From contig OY829843.1 of assembly GCA_963691885.1 (NCBI GenBank), positions 2,108,001-2,172,000 of the forward strand: DNA of 64,000 bases, given 5' to 3'. The stretch is from G963691885 sp963691885 (GTDB lineage: Bacteria; Pseudomonadota; Alphaproteobacteria; UBA8366; Aestuariispiraceae). The number at the start of each line of letters is the position of its first letter. The first letter of the stretch is position 1. A program made the translations under genes and the position numbers. The notes under the pieces are model-generated. The model did no database searches. It saw only the letters and a list, made by a program, of their open reading frames with translations, and was not told the DNA's origin. Shown piece by piece: positions 8,873 to 17,630 of the stretch.

Positions 8873-9500
8873 TACTGTAAACGCAACATCCTGGAAGAGG
8901 CACTCGCCGCTCACCGGGTTTTATCATGAGGGCCTCCTCGGCCCGGTGCAGAACGGTGTGCCTTCTGTGACCCTTCGCCAGTGTCTGGATCGACACATTA
9001 CCCAGATTGACATTTTTGAATCTGGGGAACAGGCCGTTTTAGGCGCGCTTGCTGATTTTGGGCTGGGGGATGGTCTTCCCGACCCGGTGCGAGGCGTGGT
9101 GACAGATACGGCGCATCTCTTGTCCATCGGGCCGTCGCGATATTGGTTGGTTACCTGCGGTGATGATGACCCGGCACCCGGACTCTCAGAGTCTGTGGCA
9201 GGGGCGGCGGCCATAACGGCCCAGGGTCATGGCAGGCTGGCGGTTCGGTTGGCGGGCGCGAAAGCGCGCGATGTGCTGGCGAAAGGATCCAGTCTAGATT
9301 TTCATCCAACCCAGTTCACAGCCGGTGACAGTGTCGGCACGGGTTTGTTGCAATTTGCCGTTCAGCTCCATTGTCTGGATGAAGAGCCGATTGTGGATAT
9401 TTACGTGGCCCGCAGTATGGCTGTCAGTTTTTGGGAATGGCTCGTCTCGTCGGCCGGGGAATATGGCGCGTCAGTCGACAGTCCGATAACCAGTCTCTAA
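8865..9500 (+). CDS. soxG: Sarcosine oxidase gamma subunit
   Basis: A 211-residue subunit resembling the GcvT fold, with WKRHSPLTGFYHEG near the N-terminus and RYWLVT in the middle, as in SoxG proteins. It completes the four-gene operon. ATG 8865 is chosen, 8 nt inside soxA, giving MSDTVNATSW; an upstream ATG at 8823 would add 14 residues read from soxA coding sequence and has no better ribosome site. No catalytic residues are known in this subunit, which helps assemble the complex. Confidence 0.93.
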   Translation: MSDTVNATSWKRHSPLTGFYHEGLLGPVQNGVPSVTLRQCLDRHITQIDIFESGEQAVLGALADFGLGDGLPDPVRGVVTDTAHLLSIGPSRYWLVTCGDDDPAPGLSESVAGAAAITAQGHGRLAVRLAGAKARDVLAKGSSLDFHPTQFTAGDSVGTGLLQFAVQLHCLDEEPIVDIYVARSMAVSFWEWLVSSAGEYGASVDSPITSL

Positions 9501-9559
9501 CCTGTGTTGGTGACAATTACATTTCCCACAACCCAGTAGAGATCAGCACTACTTTAAAG

Positions 9560-9597
9560 AATATTGTAATAAAACAGTATTCTATATGTTTTATAAT
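9560..9597 (+). promoter_or_regulatory. Candidate tadD promoter with overlapping dyad
   Basis: In an AT-rich gap between soxG and tadD, a perfect -10 hexamer TATAAT stands at 9592-9597, 34 nt before the tadD ATG. Just upstream is an inverted repeat, AATATTGT (9560-9567) and ACAGTATT (9574-9581), with one mismatch between arms and a 6-nt centre. No good -35 box is visible at the right spacing, so the dyad may be the site of an activator or repressor. No regulator can be named. Confidence 0.4.
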
Positions 9598-9630
9598 GCG
9601 GCGTCATAAAGTATCCGCTAATGTTCGGCC

Positions 9631-10491
9631 ATGATGATTGCGGATTTACTTTCAAAACCCGCTGAGCGGGCTTGGAACTTGCGCGGCAGACTGCTCGCCT
9701 GCGCGACGGTTGCGGCCTTGCTGTCTGCCTGCGCTGTACAGGGTGAACAGGCGCAATTGGCCGCAAACGCGCCCAAGACGTCTACCTATGATGCAATTCT
9801 TGATGCAGGCAATGCAAAGCTGACCGCCGGGGATTACCCCGCTGCAGTAAACCTTTACAGGAATGCGCATAATGTAAATCCCGACAGCTCTGAACCATTG
9901 CAATTGATGGGACTCGCGCTGGCCTCTGGGGGGGCACCGGAAGAAGCGACGGATGCGTATAGAAACGCTTTGATCCGTGACCCGGATGATATTGAGGCAC
10001 GACGCGGCCTTGCCAACGCGTTGGTAGCGATGGATGAACCCGCATTGGCGATCCCGCATTACCGTCTTGTCCTGGAACGGGCGCCGTCGGATTACCGTGG
10101 ATATCTTGGCCTCGGTGTGGCCTATGATCTGACCGGTGATCATCTGGCGGCAAAATCTGTATATGAAAGCGGCCTTGCCGAAAGCCCGGACAATATCGAC
10201 CTGATGCACAATATGGGATTGAGTGCTGTTCTGGCCGGCGAGATCGATCGCGGCGTCAACCTGTTGCAGGATGTTGTGAAAGACCCTGCTTCAGGCGCGC
10301 AACAGCGACAGACCCTTTCAATGGCCCTTGTATTGGCCGGTCGGTCCGATGATGCGCGTGATGTTGCAGCCCTCGATCTCAGCCCGGCGGACATAGAACG
10401 CAATATCAGCTATTTCCAAACCATTCGTGGTTTGGCGGATCCTGCGGACCGCTTGCGCGCAATCCGCGCCTTTCTGGGCGAGCAGGGTTAA
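9631..10491 (+). CDS. tadD: TadD-like TPR lipoprotein of Flp pilus system
   Basis: A 286-residue protein with a lipoprotein signal (hydrophobic run ending LLSAC, lipid Cys about residue 34) followed by tetratricopeptide repeats across the rest, for example DPDDIEARRGLANALVAM and APSDYRGYLGLGVAYDLTG. TadD proteins are outer-membrane-associated lipoproteins needed for Flp pilus biogenesis. Here the gene lies on the opposite strand from the other tad genes and meets tadC tail to tail with a 4-nt overlap, so it has its own promoter. An ATGATG doublet makes 9631 or 9634 possible starts; no strong ribosome site is visible for either. Confidence 0.85.
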   Translation: MMIADLLSKPAERAWNLRGRLLACATVAALLSACAVQGEQAQLAANAPKTSTYDAILDAGNAKLTAGDYPAAVNLYRNAHNVNPDSSEPLQLMGLALASGGAPEEATDAYRNALIRDPDDIEARRGLANALVAMDEPALAIPHYRLVLERAPSDYRGYLGLGVAYDLTGDHLAAKSVYESGLAESPDNIDLMHNMGLSAVLAGEIDRGVNLLQDVVKDPASGAQQRQTLSMALVLAGRSDDARDVAALDLSPADIERNISYFQTIRGLADPADRLRAIRAFLGEQG

Positions 10492-11456
10492 AGGCTGGAC
10501 AACCCGTCAAGCACCCGAAGAATTCCCGGACCAATCAGCACGATGAAGAGCGATGGCATGATGAAAATGACCATCGGAACCGTCAGTGTGGCGGGCAGTT
10601 TTGCTGCCTTTTCCTCCGCCTTCATCAGACGATCGTTACGCATCTCGGTTGCCAGCACGCGCAGGGACTGGGCCAGCGGTGTTCCGTATTTTTCAGCCTG
10701 AGCGAGCGTCCCGACAAGCGCGGTAACAGCGGGTAGGCCGGTGCGAATTTCCAGGTTGCGCAGTGCCTCTCGGCGTTCTTGCAGAAAGCCCAATTCAATC
10801 GATGTGAGTTCCAGCTCGTCGGCCAGTTCAGAATTGCCGACCCTGATCTCTCGTGCCACACGGACGAGGGCGGCATCCAGGTTCAAGCCCGCCTCCGCAC
10901 AGATGACCAACAGGTCCAGCGCATCCGGCATGGCTTTTGAGAGTTCGACTTTGCGTTTATCGGACAGGTTCTTGGCATAGAGTTCCGGCAGGTAAAAACC
11001 AATTCCAACCATGGTGATTGAGAGTATGAGTTTCGCCATGGGCGGCATCGGATAGAGATTGGTGCCATAGAGCAGTAAGGCCGTCACCACGCCGAGCAGG
11101 ACGGGCATGGCCAGCTTCATAAACAGGAAAATGACCACGGCATCTTTTGACCGCTTGCCGGCCTGGAGCATTTTTCGACTGGCGATGTCGGCCTGATCGC
11201 TGCCCAGCAATTCCATCCGTTGCACAACGGTCTTCGCAAAGCCGAGACCGGATTTTGCCAGGCCCCGCCGCTTTGAGCTGCGCGCTTCCGTCAGCAGATC
11301 CTGCCGTCGATCTCGCAGGGCCATGGCCCGTCTGCCATTGGGTGTGCGATCCATGAGTGGGATCCAGACGGTAACGACCGCGCAGAAGGTTCCGACCCAG
11401 GCCAGGACGAAAATCGCATCGGCAAATGTGAAGGAAAGATTGCTCAGAAAATCCAT
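10488..11456 (-). CDS. tadC: Tad pilus inner-membrane platform protein TadC
   Basis: A 322-residue type II secretion F-domain (GspF) protein. It has an N-terminal membrane segment (FTFADAIFVLAWVGTFCAVV), central membrane segments near residues 120-160, the cytoplasmic T2SSF domain with LLVICAEAGLNLDAAL, and a C-terminal membrane helix VPMVIFIMPSLFIVLIGPG. With TadB it forms the platform that the TadA ATPase drives. Last gene of the flp-cpa-tad transcript, 21 nt after tadB. Confidence 0.93.
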   Translation of the reverse strand: MDFLSNLSFTFADAIFVLAWVGTFCAVVTVWIPLMDRTPNGRRAMALRDRRQDLLTEARSSKRRGLAKSGLGFAKTVVQRMELLGSDQADIASRKMLQAGKRSKDAVVIFLFMKLAMPVLLGVVTALLLYGTNLYPMPPMAKLILSITMVGIGFYLPELYAKNLSDKRKVELSKAMPDALDLLVICAEAGLNLDAALVRVAREIRVGNSELADELELTSIELGFLQERREALRNLEIRTGLPAVTALVGTLAQAEKYGTPLAQSLRVLATEMRNDRLMKAEEKAAKLPATLTVPMVIFIMPSLFIVLIGPGILRVLDGLSSL

Positions 11457-11477
11457 GATGCTCTTTTCCTTTTCCGT

Positions 11478-12491
11478 CTAGATCTCAAAACGGACCATTT
11501 TCATCATGACGCCGATCCCCATGAACATGCTCATCAGGCCCAAGGCCAACAGCACATGACCGCGCGGATCATGAAACAACTCGGTCGCATAGCCCGGATT
11601 CACCAGCAGCAGTATTCCGAACATGACAAAGGGAAGCGATCCCAGGATGGTGGCACTCGCCCGCGCCTCTGACGAGACAGCCTTAATCTTCAGTTTCATC
11701 TGACGGCGTTTGCGGAGGATCTCTGAAAGGTTCTCGAGCGTCTCAGCCAGGTTACCCCCGGTCTCTTTCTGAACAGACAAGGTGATGGCCAGAAACTTCA
11801 TCTCAGGTGCTGCAATCGCGTTGGAGGCGTCGATAAAGGCCTCATCGATGGAAACACCCATCCGAATGCGGTCTGCAACATCGGCGAAGACCTCTTTGAC
11901 GGGGGATACCGCCTCCTGCGCGACCGCCTGTACAGTGACGGATACCGGCAGTCCGGCCTTGATGCCGCGCACCATGACATCGACACCGTCGGCGAGGTTT
12001 TCAAGAAATTTGTTCTTTCGCCGATTGACCAGAAAGCCGATATAGAAATGTGGCACCATAATGCCCGCCCCAATTCCGCAGATAAGGGCGGTTGCTGGCG
12101 CAAGTCCACCGGCCCGCCAGATCAAAAGGAAAAAGAGAATGCAGCAGATGATTATGGCCCCGGCATATTGACCCGGCGTAATCCGTCGCCCGGTCTGATT
12201 GAGGCGCTCCCGCAGGCGTTCCGGTTTTGGCAAAAGTCGTGTAAAGAACCGATCAACCTTCCCATCATTGTTTTGCCGCAGCAGCTGGATACTGTCCGCC
12301 TGGGTTGCTTTTTTGGCGACGCGATGCGCCGCACGATGCAGCCTGTCCTTTCGTTGACCCCGTGCACGGATATTAATGCTGGCAACCAGATAGACGGCAC
12401 TCAGCGTTGCTACGGCCATCATGATGGCGATGACAATCGTCAAAACCTCTGTCGTCATGAAAGGGCGGATTTGGGCGAGCAACGCGTTCAT
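11478..12491 (-). CDS. tadB: Tad pilus inner-membrane platform protein TadB
   Basis: A 337-residue GspF-type protein paralogous to TadC. It has an N-terminal membrane segment (VLTIVIAIMMAVATLSAVYLV), two central membrane helices (YAGAIIICCILFFLLIW), a cytoplasmic T2SSF domain carrying VDVMVRGIKAGLPVSVTV and FLAITLSVQKETGGNLAETL, and a C-terminal membrane pair. The ETGGNLAETL motif is typical of TadB. It starts 2 nt after the end of cpaF, so expression is coupled. Confidence 0.95.
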   Translation of the reverse strand: MNALLAQIRPFMTTEVLTIVIAIMMAVATLSAVYLVASINIRARGQRKDRLHRAAHRVAKKATQADSIQLLRQNNDGKVDRFFTRLLPKPERLRERLNQTGRRITPGQYAGAIIICCILFFLLIWRAGGLAPATALICGIGAGIMVPHFYIGFLVNRRKNKFLENLADGVDVMVRGIKAGLPVSVTVQAVAQEAVSPVKEVFADVADRIRMGVSIDEAFIDASNAIAAPEMKFLAITLSVQKETGGNLAETLENLSEILRKRRQMKLKIKAVSSEARASATILGSLPFVMFGILLLVNPGYATELFHDPRGHVLLALGLMSMFMGIGVMMKMVRFEI

Positions 12492-12493
12492 CT

Positions 12494-14305
12494 TCAGAGT
12501 TCCGCCTGAGCGAGGGAATCCAGAAGTGGTTTTTCCAATCCGAAATAAGAAGCCTTTTCGGCAAAATGCGGGCGCAGACCCGCTGTTGCAAAACTGCCCT
12601 GTAGATTGCCCTGGTGGTCTTCCCCGGTAAATTTGAACGCAAACAATTCCTGGGTTGTGATGATATCGCCTTCCATCCCGATGATCTCGGTTATGCTGGT
12701 GATCCGACGTTTACCATCTCGCATTCGACTGACCTGCACCACCAGATCGACGGCGGAAGAGATTTGCTGGCGCATCGAGCGGGACGGCAGGTTGAAGCCG
12801 GCCATGCTGATCATGTTTTCCAGACGTGTCAGCGCCTCGCGGGGATTGTTGGCATGGACGGTACACATCGAACCGTCATGACCCGTATTCATTGCTTGCA
12901 GCATATCGATCGCTTCGGAGCCGCGAATTTCCCCCAGGATAATCCGGTCCGGGCGCATACGCAGCGCGTTCTTGACCAAGTCGCGCATCGTAATCTCGCC
13001 TTTCCCTTCCAGATTGGCAGGGCGTGTTTCCAGGCGTACCACATGGGGTTGCTGTAACTGCAGTTCGGCGGCGTCCTCAATGGTTACAACCCGCTCGCCC
13101 GTGTCGATCAACCTGCTAAGCGCGTTGAGTAGGGTTGTTTTACCGGATCCCGTACCCCCGGAGATCAGGATGTTCAACCGGGATCGGGAGGCGATTTTCA
13201 GGACCGTTTCCATCGGTTTTGAAATATTGCCCTGACCGGTCATCACATCGAGCGTGATTTTCTTTTCCGCAAATTTACGAATTGAGACAGAGGCACCATC
13301 CAGGGCCAATGGCGGAATGATGATGTTCACCCGACTGCCATCGGCCAGGCGCGCGTCGCACATGGGCGAGCTCTCATCGACCCGTCGCCCAATGCGGCTG
13401 ACAATCCTGGTGCAAACCGCCATCAAATGGGGATTATCCCGAAACCGGATATCGGTGAGTGTCAGCTTTCCGCCTTTTTCGACATAGATCTGGTGCGGGC
13501 CATTGATCATGATATCGGTGACCGATTCATCCGCCAAAAGTTCTTCCAGCGGGCCCAGTCCCAACATGTCGTTTACAAGAAGCGTAACCAGATCCCGCTG
13601 TTCGATTGAGTTCAGCTGAATCCGCTTTGACCGCAGAATGTCGCCCAATAGATCACTGATCTGGGCCGCGAGATCACCGCGTGCCAGTTTTGCCGCCGCG
13701 CCAATATCGATAGCCTCGTTCAGCGCCGGTCTGATGCTTTCTGCCGCGGCCTCAACGGTACTTTGTGCCTTGGCAGTATTGCTTCCCGATACCTTATCGT
13801 CCGGTATATCCCCCAACAGATCCTTCAGGCGTTTGTCGGCGATTAATTCCCCTTCCGGCAAATTGGCCGGGGTTGTTGGAAGTGATGGGCTTGATGCCTG
13901 ATCTTCTGGTGTCGGGTCGTTACGATTATAGGCGTGGGACGCTGGAACGCCGGTCCGTCGCGACGGTGTCCAGCCAATCCCGCGTGCGGCGGGCGGTGTT
14001 GGGGTCACGGCTGGGGGGGCGTTGACCTCACTCGCTTCTTTCAGCCATCCATTCAACAAGGTTGTGATCAGGTTTCGTTCCTGCAGCAAAGAGAGCTTCA
14101 GACCTTTTGCCTGCGCACCTTCGGTGACGATCGTTTTAATGATCTGGCTTAGATCACCCCGTTTTGCGGTGCCGGGGTCAATTCCGGCCAATTTCTCTGA
14201 CACTGTTGTCTTCAAATCCCGCGTAAGCCGCAGCATTGCGGTGTCTGGCGCCCCAGCGTCGCTTGCCTCTGATTTCCGAGAGCGGAAGCTGTCTACCAGC
14301 GCCAT
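12494..14305 (-). CDS. cpaF: CpaF/TadA secretion ATPase with duplicated N-terminal domain
   Basis: The motor ATPase for Flp pilus extension. The C-terminal half has the usual CpaF order: GLGPLEELLADESVTDIMING, Walker A GGTGSGKTT (about 383-391), Asp box ERVVTIEDAAELQL, RMRPDRIILGEIRG (Walker B-like) and the His box MNTGHDGSMCTVHANNP. At 603 residues it is longer than the usual 450-500. The extra part is an N-terminal copy (about 49-91, RGDLSQIIKTIV...) of the helical domain that precedes the ATPase (about 209-251, RGDLAAQISDLL...). The two align without gaps at 13 identical positions of 43 and are separated by a Pro/Thr-rich linker. The start overlaps cpaE by 13 nt. Confidence 0.95.
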   Translation of the reverse strand: MALVDSFRSRKSEASDAGAPDTAMLRLTRDLKTTVSEKLAGIDPGTAKRGDLSQIIKTIVTEGAQAKGLKLSLLQERNLITTLLNGWLKEASEVNAPPAVTPTPPAARGIGWTPSRRTGVPASHAYNRNDPTPEDQASSPSLPTTPANLPEGELIADKRLKDLLGDIPDDKVSGSNTAKAQSTVEAAAESIRPALNEAIDIGAAAKLARGDLAAQISDLLGDILRSKRIQLNSIEQRDLVTLLVNDMLGLGPLEELLADESVTDIMINGPHQIYVEKGGKLTLTDIRFRDNPHLMAVCTRIVSRIGRRVDESSPMCDARLADGSRVNIIIPPLALDGASVSIRKFAEKKITLDVMTGQGNISKPMETVLKIASRSRLNILISGGTGSGKTTLLNALSRLIDTGERVVTIEDAAELQLQQPHVVRLETRPANLEGKGEITMRDLVKNALRMRPDRIILGEIRGSEAIDMLQAMNTGHDGSMCTVHANNPREALTRLENMISMAGFNLPSRSMRQQISSAVDLVVQVSRMRDGKRRITSITEIIGMEGDIITTQELFAFKFTGEDHQGNLQGSFATAGLRPHFAEKASYFGLEKPLLDSLAQAEL

Positions 14306-15468
14306 GCGAATTTCCTTTTCGGCTCTGTTTCAACCCCTGCAATATCTTTGGCGATGGGAAGGATTGCTTTCGATAATCCGCCACGGTTTCCGGCGATCTC
14401 TGTTGCCGCTTTGCCCTGCGTCGCAGCCGCCGTAACCGATTTCTCGTCATGCGGTATCCAGAATGTAACGTCCCTGCCAAGCCCCTGTTCCATCTCTTTG
14501 GGACTGACCTGACGGACAGGTTTCGGTGATTGATGGACCGCGATCTGGACCGTTTGCGCGCCCATTGCGCCCAAATGGTCCTGCAGACGCACCGCGTCCC
14601 GTAAACCGGCAACGGATAGATCGGTTACAACAGTGATAGTATCGGCCTCCTGCAAGATTGTGGCGGCGTGGTCCAGCATGGTTCTTGGCAGGTCGATGAT
14701 GATGGTCTGGAAGGTCTGGCTGACAGCGTCGATCAAACTGTCCACAGCGCCACGCGCGATTGTCAGGTTCTGATCCAGTGCTTCTTCCGCGCCGAGCACA
14801 AAAAGGTGGTCACTGGCGTTGATCATAGCACTGCCGATGAAGAGGGAATCGATCCTGTCAGGGTTGGCAAGCGCGTCGCGCAGGCCCGACCCCGGCAAAA
14901 GATCCAGGGCCAGAGCACAGGACCCGAAATAAAGATCCAGATCGATGAGAGCCGTTTCTTTACCGAGACGCTCACCAACCATCCAGGCTGTGGAAACGCT
15001 GAGTGTCGTTGTCCCGACCCCGCCACGCGCGCCAATCATCACGTGGATGCCGGGCTGATCGACCTCTTCCGGTATTGCGGTTGTCTCAACCGGTGTCAGG
15101 GCGCGGTCGATTGCATCGGCCAGGTGACCTTCGTCGAGAGGCGCGAGGAGATAATCGGCGGCACCCGCCTTGATGACATGGCGGTAAAGCTCAACATCAT
15201 TTGTGTTGCCCACGGCGAGCAGGCGCGACCGTGGCACACTTGCCAATTCTGCGATGCGACCAGCAGGATCAACACCCTCGTCGACGCTATAGAGGATCAG
15301 GTCCGGTTGCCACTCGATCACGTCAGGCGCGGATGTTGATTGGGGCATCACCTCTGCGATGGCCTGGAAACTGCCATCCACCAACCGCGCCAGGGTGGCG
15401 GTAACCTCCGGGTCGTCGCTGATTGCGATGATGCGCGGGTTGGACAAGTTCTTTGCAGGGCTCAGCAT
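14293..15468 (-). CDS. cpaE: CpaE/TadZ pilus localisation ATPase
   Basis: A 391-residue MinD/ParA-like protein with an N-terminal atypical receiver-like domain (IIAISDDPEVTATLARLV ...) and a C-terminal P-loop domain. The P-loop reads GARGGVGTTTLS, so the Lys of the canonical KGGVGKTT is replaced, as is common in CpaE/TadZ; ALIDLDLYFGSCALALDL follows. These proteins position the pilus assembly machine at a cell pole. The neighbours are cpaD (1 nt before its start) and cpaF (overlapping its end). Confidence 0.92.
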   Translation of the reverse strand: MLSPAKNLSNPRIIAISDDPEVTATLARLVDGSFQAIAEVMPQSTSAPDVIEWQPDLILYSVDEGVDPAGRIAELASVPRSRLLAVGNTNDVELYRHVIKAGAADYLLAPLDEGHLADAIDRALTPVETTAIPEEVDQPGIHVMIGARGGVGTTTLSVSTAWMVGERLGKETALIDLDLYFGSCALALDLLPGSGLRDALANPDRIDSLFIGSAMINASDHLFVLGAEEALDQNLTIARGAVDSLIDAVSQTFQTIIIDLPRTMLDHAATILQEADTITVVTDLSVAGLRDAVRLQDHLGAMGAQTVQIAVHQSPKPVRQVSPKEMEQGLGRDVTFWIPHDEKSVTAAATQGKAATEIAGNRGGLSKAILPIAKDIAGVETEPKRKFAWRW

Positions 15469-15469
15469 A

Positions 15470-16081
15470 TCAATTGTCCGACCCTGTTGTGCTGTTGCCG
15501 GTCACAACGATTTCAAAACGCTCTTCACGAACCGCCTGGATCACATCGCTGTAAATTTCTGAATCAACAGGTCCCCCGGCCTGCCCGCCCAGAAGATCCC
15601 GCGGATTGGCAACCATCTGCGCAAGGGCGGCGCTTGTGGTGCATCCAAGGGATGGCGCGCTGCCCTGACCGTTGGTGTCGGTTGATTTTCTGGACCAATC
15701 ACCACAAGTGGGCGCGACAGCAATAACCCGTTCCAGCATCAAGGATGCGGGTGCACCATCACTGCCCTGTGCCGTCTTGATGGAAAGCCCCGGGAATGTT
15801 CGGGTCAAAGCCAGGCCCAGCTCGGACCGATCCTCCGGGCTGCCACCGCGCAGGATTAGGGTGTCGCCGTAACGCGCATCAAAAGCCCGTAGGAAAGTTT
15901 TGGTGCTGGCGATCTGGCCTTCCTGATCCGCTGCTGGAAGTGGATGCATGAAGCGGGAGAAGACGACCTCCGGCTCATAGCGGGTTTCAAGGCGCGACTC
16001 TTCAGGGTTGGTCACACAGGCTGCAAGCATCACGGTTGAGAGGATCAGACCTGCTTTAACGAGATTGGTAGAATTTAACAT
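15470..16081 (-). CDS. cpaD: CpaD-like pilus assembly lipoprotein
   Basis: A 203-residue protein with a lipoprotein signal ending LAAC (Cys22) and the GxxxNxxxLGCTTxANLAxMVxxPxDL-type segment of CpaD, here GSAPSLGCTTSAALAQMVAN followed by PRDLLGGQ. It is thought to act at the outer membrane with the CpaC secretin. ATG 16081 is chosen because AAAGGAAC stands about 8 nt upstream and the signal peptide begins there; a longer open frame upstream runs into cpaC. It directly follows cpaC. Confidence 0.9.
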   Translation of the reverse strand: MLNSTNLVKAGLILSTVMLAACVTNPEESRLETRYEPEVVFSRFMHPLPAADQEGQIASTKTFLRAFDARYGDTLILRGGSPEDRSELGLALTRTFPGLSIKTAQGSDGAPASLMLERVIAVAPTCGDWSRKSTDTNGQGSAPSLGCTTSAALAQMVANPRDLLGGQAGGPVDSEIYSDVIQAVREERFEIVVTGNSTTGSDN

Positions 16082-16100
16082 CGTAACTGTTCCTTTTCTC

Positions 16101-17630
16101 TCAGCGCAGGATGAACCCGGCACGCCCTGTCGGGGCACGCCGGCCGTCGCTGTCAAACAAAGCCTGGCGCGGGCTTGCGGGCAGGGTTCTGTTCTGCTCG
16201 CCGAAGACAACCCTGTTGGTTGCTGATGCAGGCTGGAATTGATCTGTTGGTCCGGCGATCCGTTCGGAGACTGGGCGGACCAGATACGGGGTCACGATGA
16301 CCACAAGCTCACTTTCGGATTTCTGGAAATCAGTGGACCGGAAAAGGGTGCCAAGGATCGGCAACTCGCCAAGGCCCGGAAACTGATCAAGGCCCTGGTT
16401 GCTGGTGTTCTGAAGCAGACCGGCAATTGCGAAGCTTTGTCCACTGCCGAGATTGACCGTGGTTTCCGCACGCCTGGTATTAAGGGCGGGGATGCTGATA
16501 TTGTTGATTGCGACGGCACCTGCCTGGGAAAGCTGGCTGACTTCTGTCAAGATTTTCATCGAAATCTGCCCGTCATCCATGACAACCGGCACGAAACTCA
16601 GACCGACCCCGAATTGCTTGAAGATCACGGTAATACCGTCGTCACCATCGCTGACGGGGATTGGAAATTCACCACCGACGAGGAAGTTAGCCGCCTTACC
16701 GGATTCGGCGGTCAGGTTGGGTTCCGCCAACAGCGTGATCAAACCATTCTGATCAAGGGCATCGACCAGCAGGTTGAGGTTCGTGTTGCCCGAAACAAGA
16801 TTGCCGAGGACCTGCGTCGTCCCCGACGCCGCACCCGTGATGAAAGAGCCGGTTGCGACGTTCAGCGCCAGGCTGCCAATCGTCTGAGTGACGCCCAGAT
16901 CAAATCCGAGCTGCTTGGAAATTGTCCGGCTTACCTCTGCAATGCGAACACGCAGATTAACCTGATGCGGCGTTGAAATACGCAACCGGTTGATGACCGT
17001 GCCGGTTTCGCCAAGGACCTGGCTGGCGAGACCGCGAAGGTCGTCCGCTTCCTGGGCGCTGGCAACGATGCCGGACAACACGACAGAGTCGTCAAGCGAT
17101 GCCACCTGAATATTTGTGTTGGGGCGCACCTGATCGATGATTTCCTTCAAGCGAGCCAGATTGTGCGAGATGGTGACGCGATGATTAAGGATTACTTCTT
17201 CATTGCGCCCCATTGCATAGATGGTTGTCTCGCCAGCCGACTTGCCATGGATATAGAGCAGCCGTGGTGATTTTAACTGAATGTCGGCGATGTCCGGGTT
17301 TGCCACAAAGACGGTTGACGCCGGTGATTCCAGGCGCAACATCGTCCCGGCATTGGTTTCCAGCCGGATTGTATCCGCCGACGGCCAGGATTGATCGATG
17401 ATGGATGTGTTTGTGACAACGGGTGGCGCTTCAGCGGCCTGGGCGGCAATGGTCACCAAACCCACGGCCAGCGACAGGCAGAGCGCGAATGCCAGTAGTG
17501 CAAATTTCAGAACCGGATGGATACCTTCCTTGCGAAAGATGCGCCGACGGTAGGGGTTTTGGCTGACCAGGACCGCATGGGTGCTATAGTTTTGTGCGGC
17601 AAGGCCGTTCACCTGGGATGATGTGTACAT
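16101..17630 (-). CDS. cpaC: CpaC/RcpA outer-membrane secretin
   Basis: A 509-residue secretin that forms the Flp pilus outer-membrane pore. It carries a signal anchor/peptide (KFALLAFALCLSLAVGLVTI), an N-terminal pilus-secretin domain (TIRLETNAGTMLRLESPAST), a BON-like domain (VVLSGIVASAQEADDL) and the C-terminal secretin domain with LAEPNLTAESGKAANFLVGG and VPVVMDDGQISMKILTEVSQ. The region before the signal is long (about 40 residues), so a later start is possible. The ATG overlaps the cpaB stop (ATGA), which supports 17630. Confidence 0.95.
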   Translation of the reverse strand: MYTSSQVNGLAAQNYSTHAVLVSQNPYRRRIFRKEGIHPVLKFALLAFALCLSLAVGLVTIAAQAAEAPPVVTNTSIIDQSWPSADTIRLETNAGTMLRLESPASTVFVANPDIADIQLKSPRLLYIHGKSAGETTIYAMGRNEEVILNHRVTISHNLARLKEIIDQVRPNTNIQVASLDDSVVLSGIVASAQEADDLRGLASQVLGETGTVINRLRISTPHQVNLRVRIAEVSRTISKQLGFDLGVTQTIGSLALNVATGSFITGAASGTTQVLGNLVSGNTNLNLLVDALDQNGLITLLAEPNLTAESGKAANFLVGGEFPIPVSDGDDGITVIFKQFGVGLSFVPVVMDDGQISMKILTEVSQLSQAGAVAINNISIPALNTRRAETTVNLGSGQSFAIAGLLQNTSNQGLDQFPGLGELPILGTLFRSTDFQKSESELVVIVTPYLVRPVSERIAGPTDQFQPASATNRVVFGEQNRTLPASPRQALFDSDGRRAPTGRAGFILR

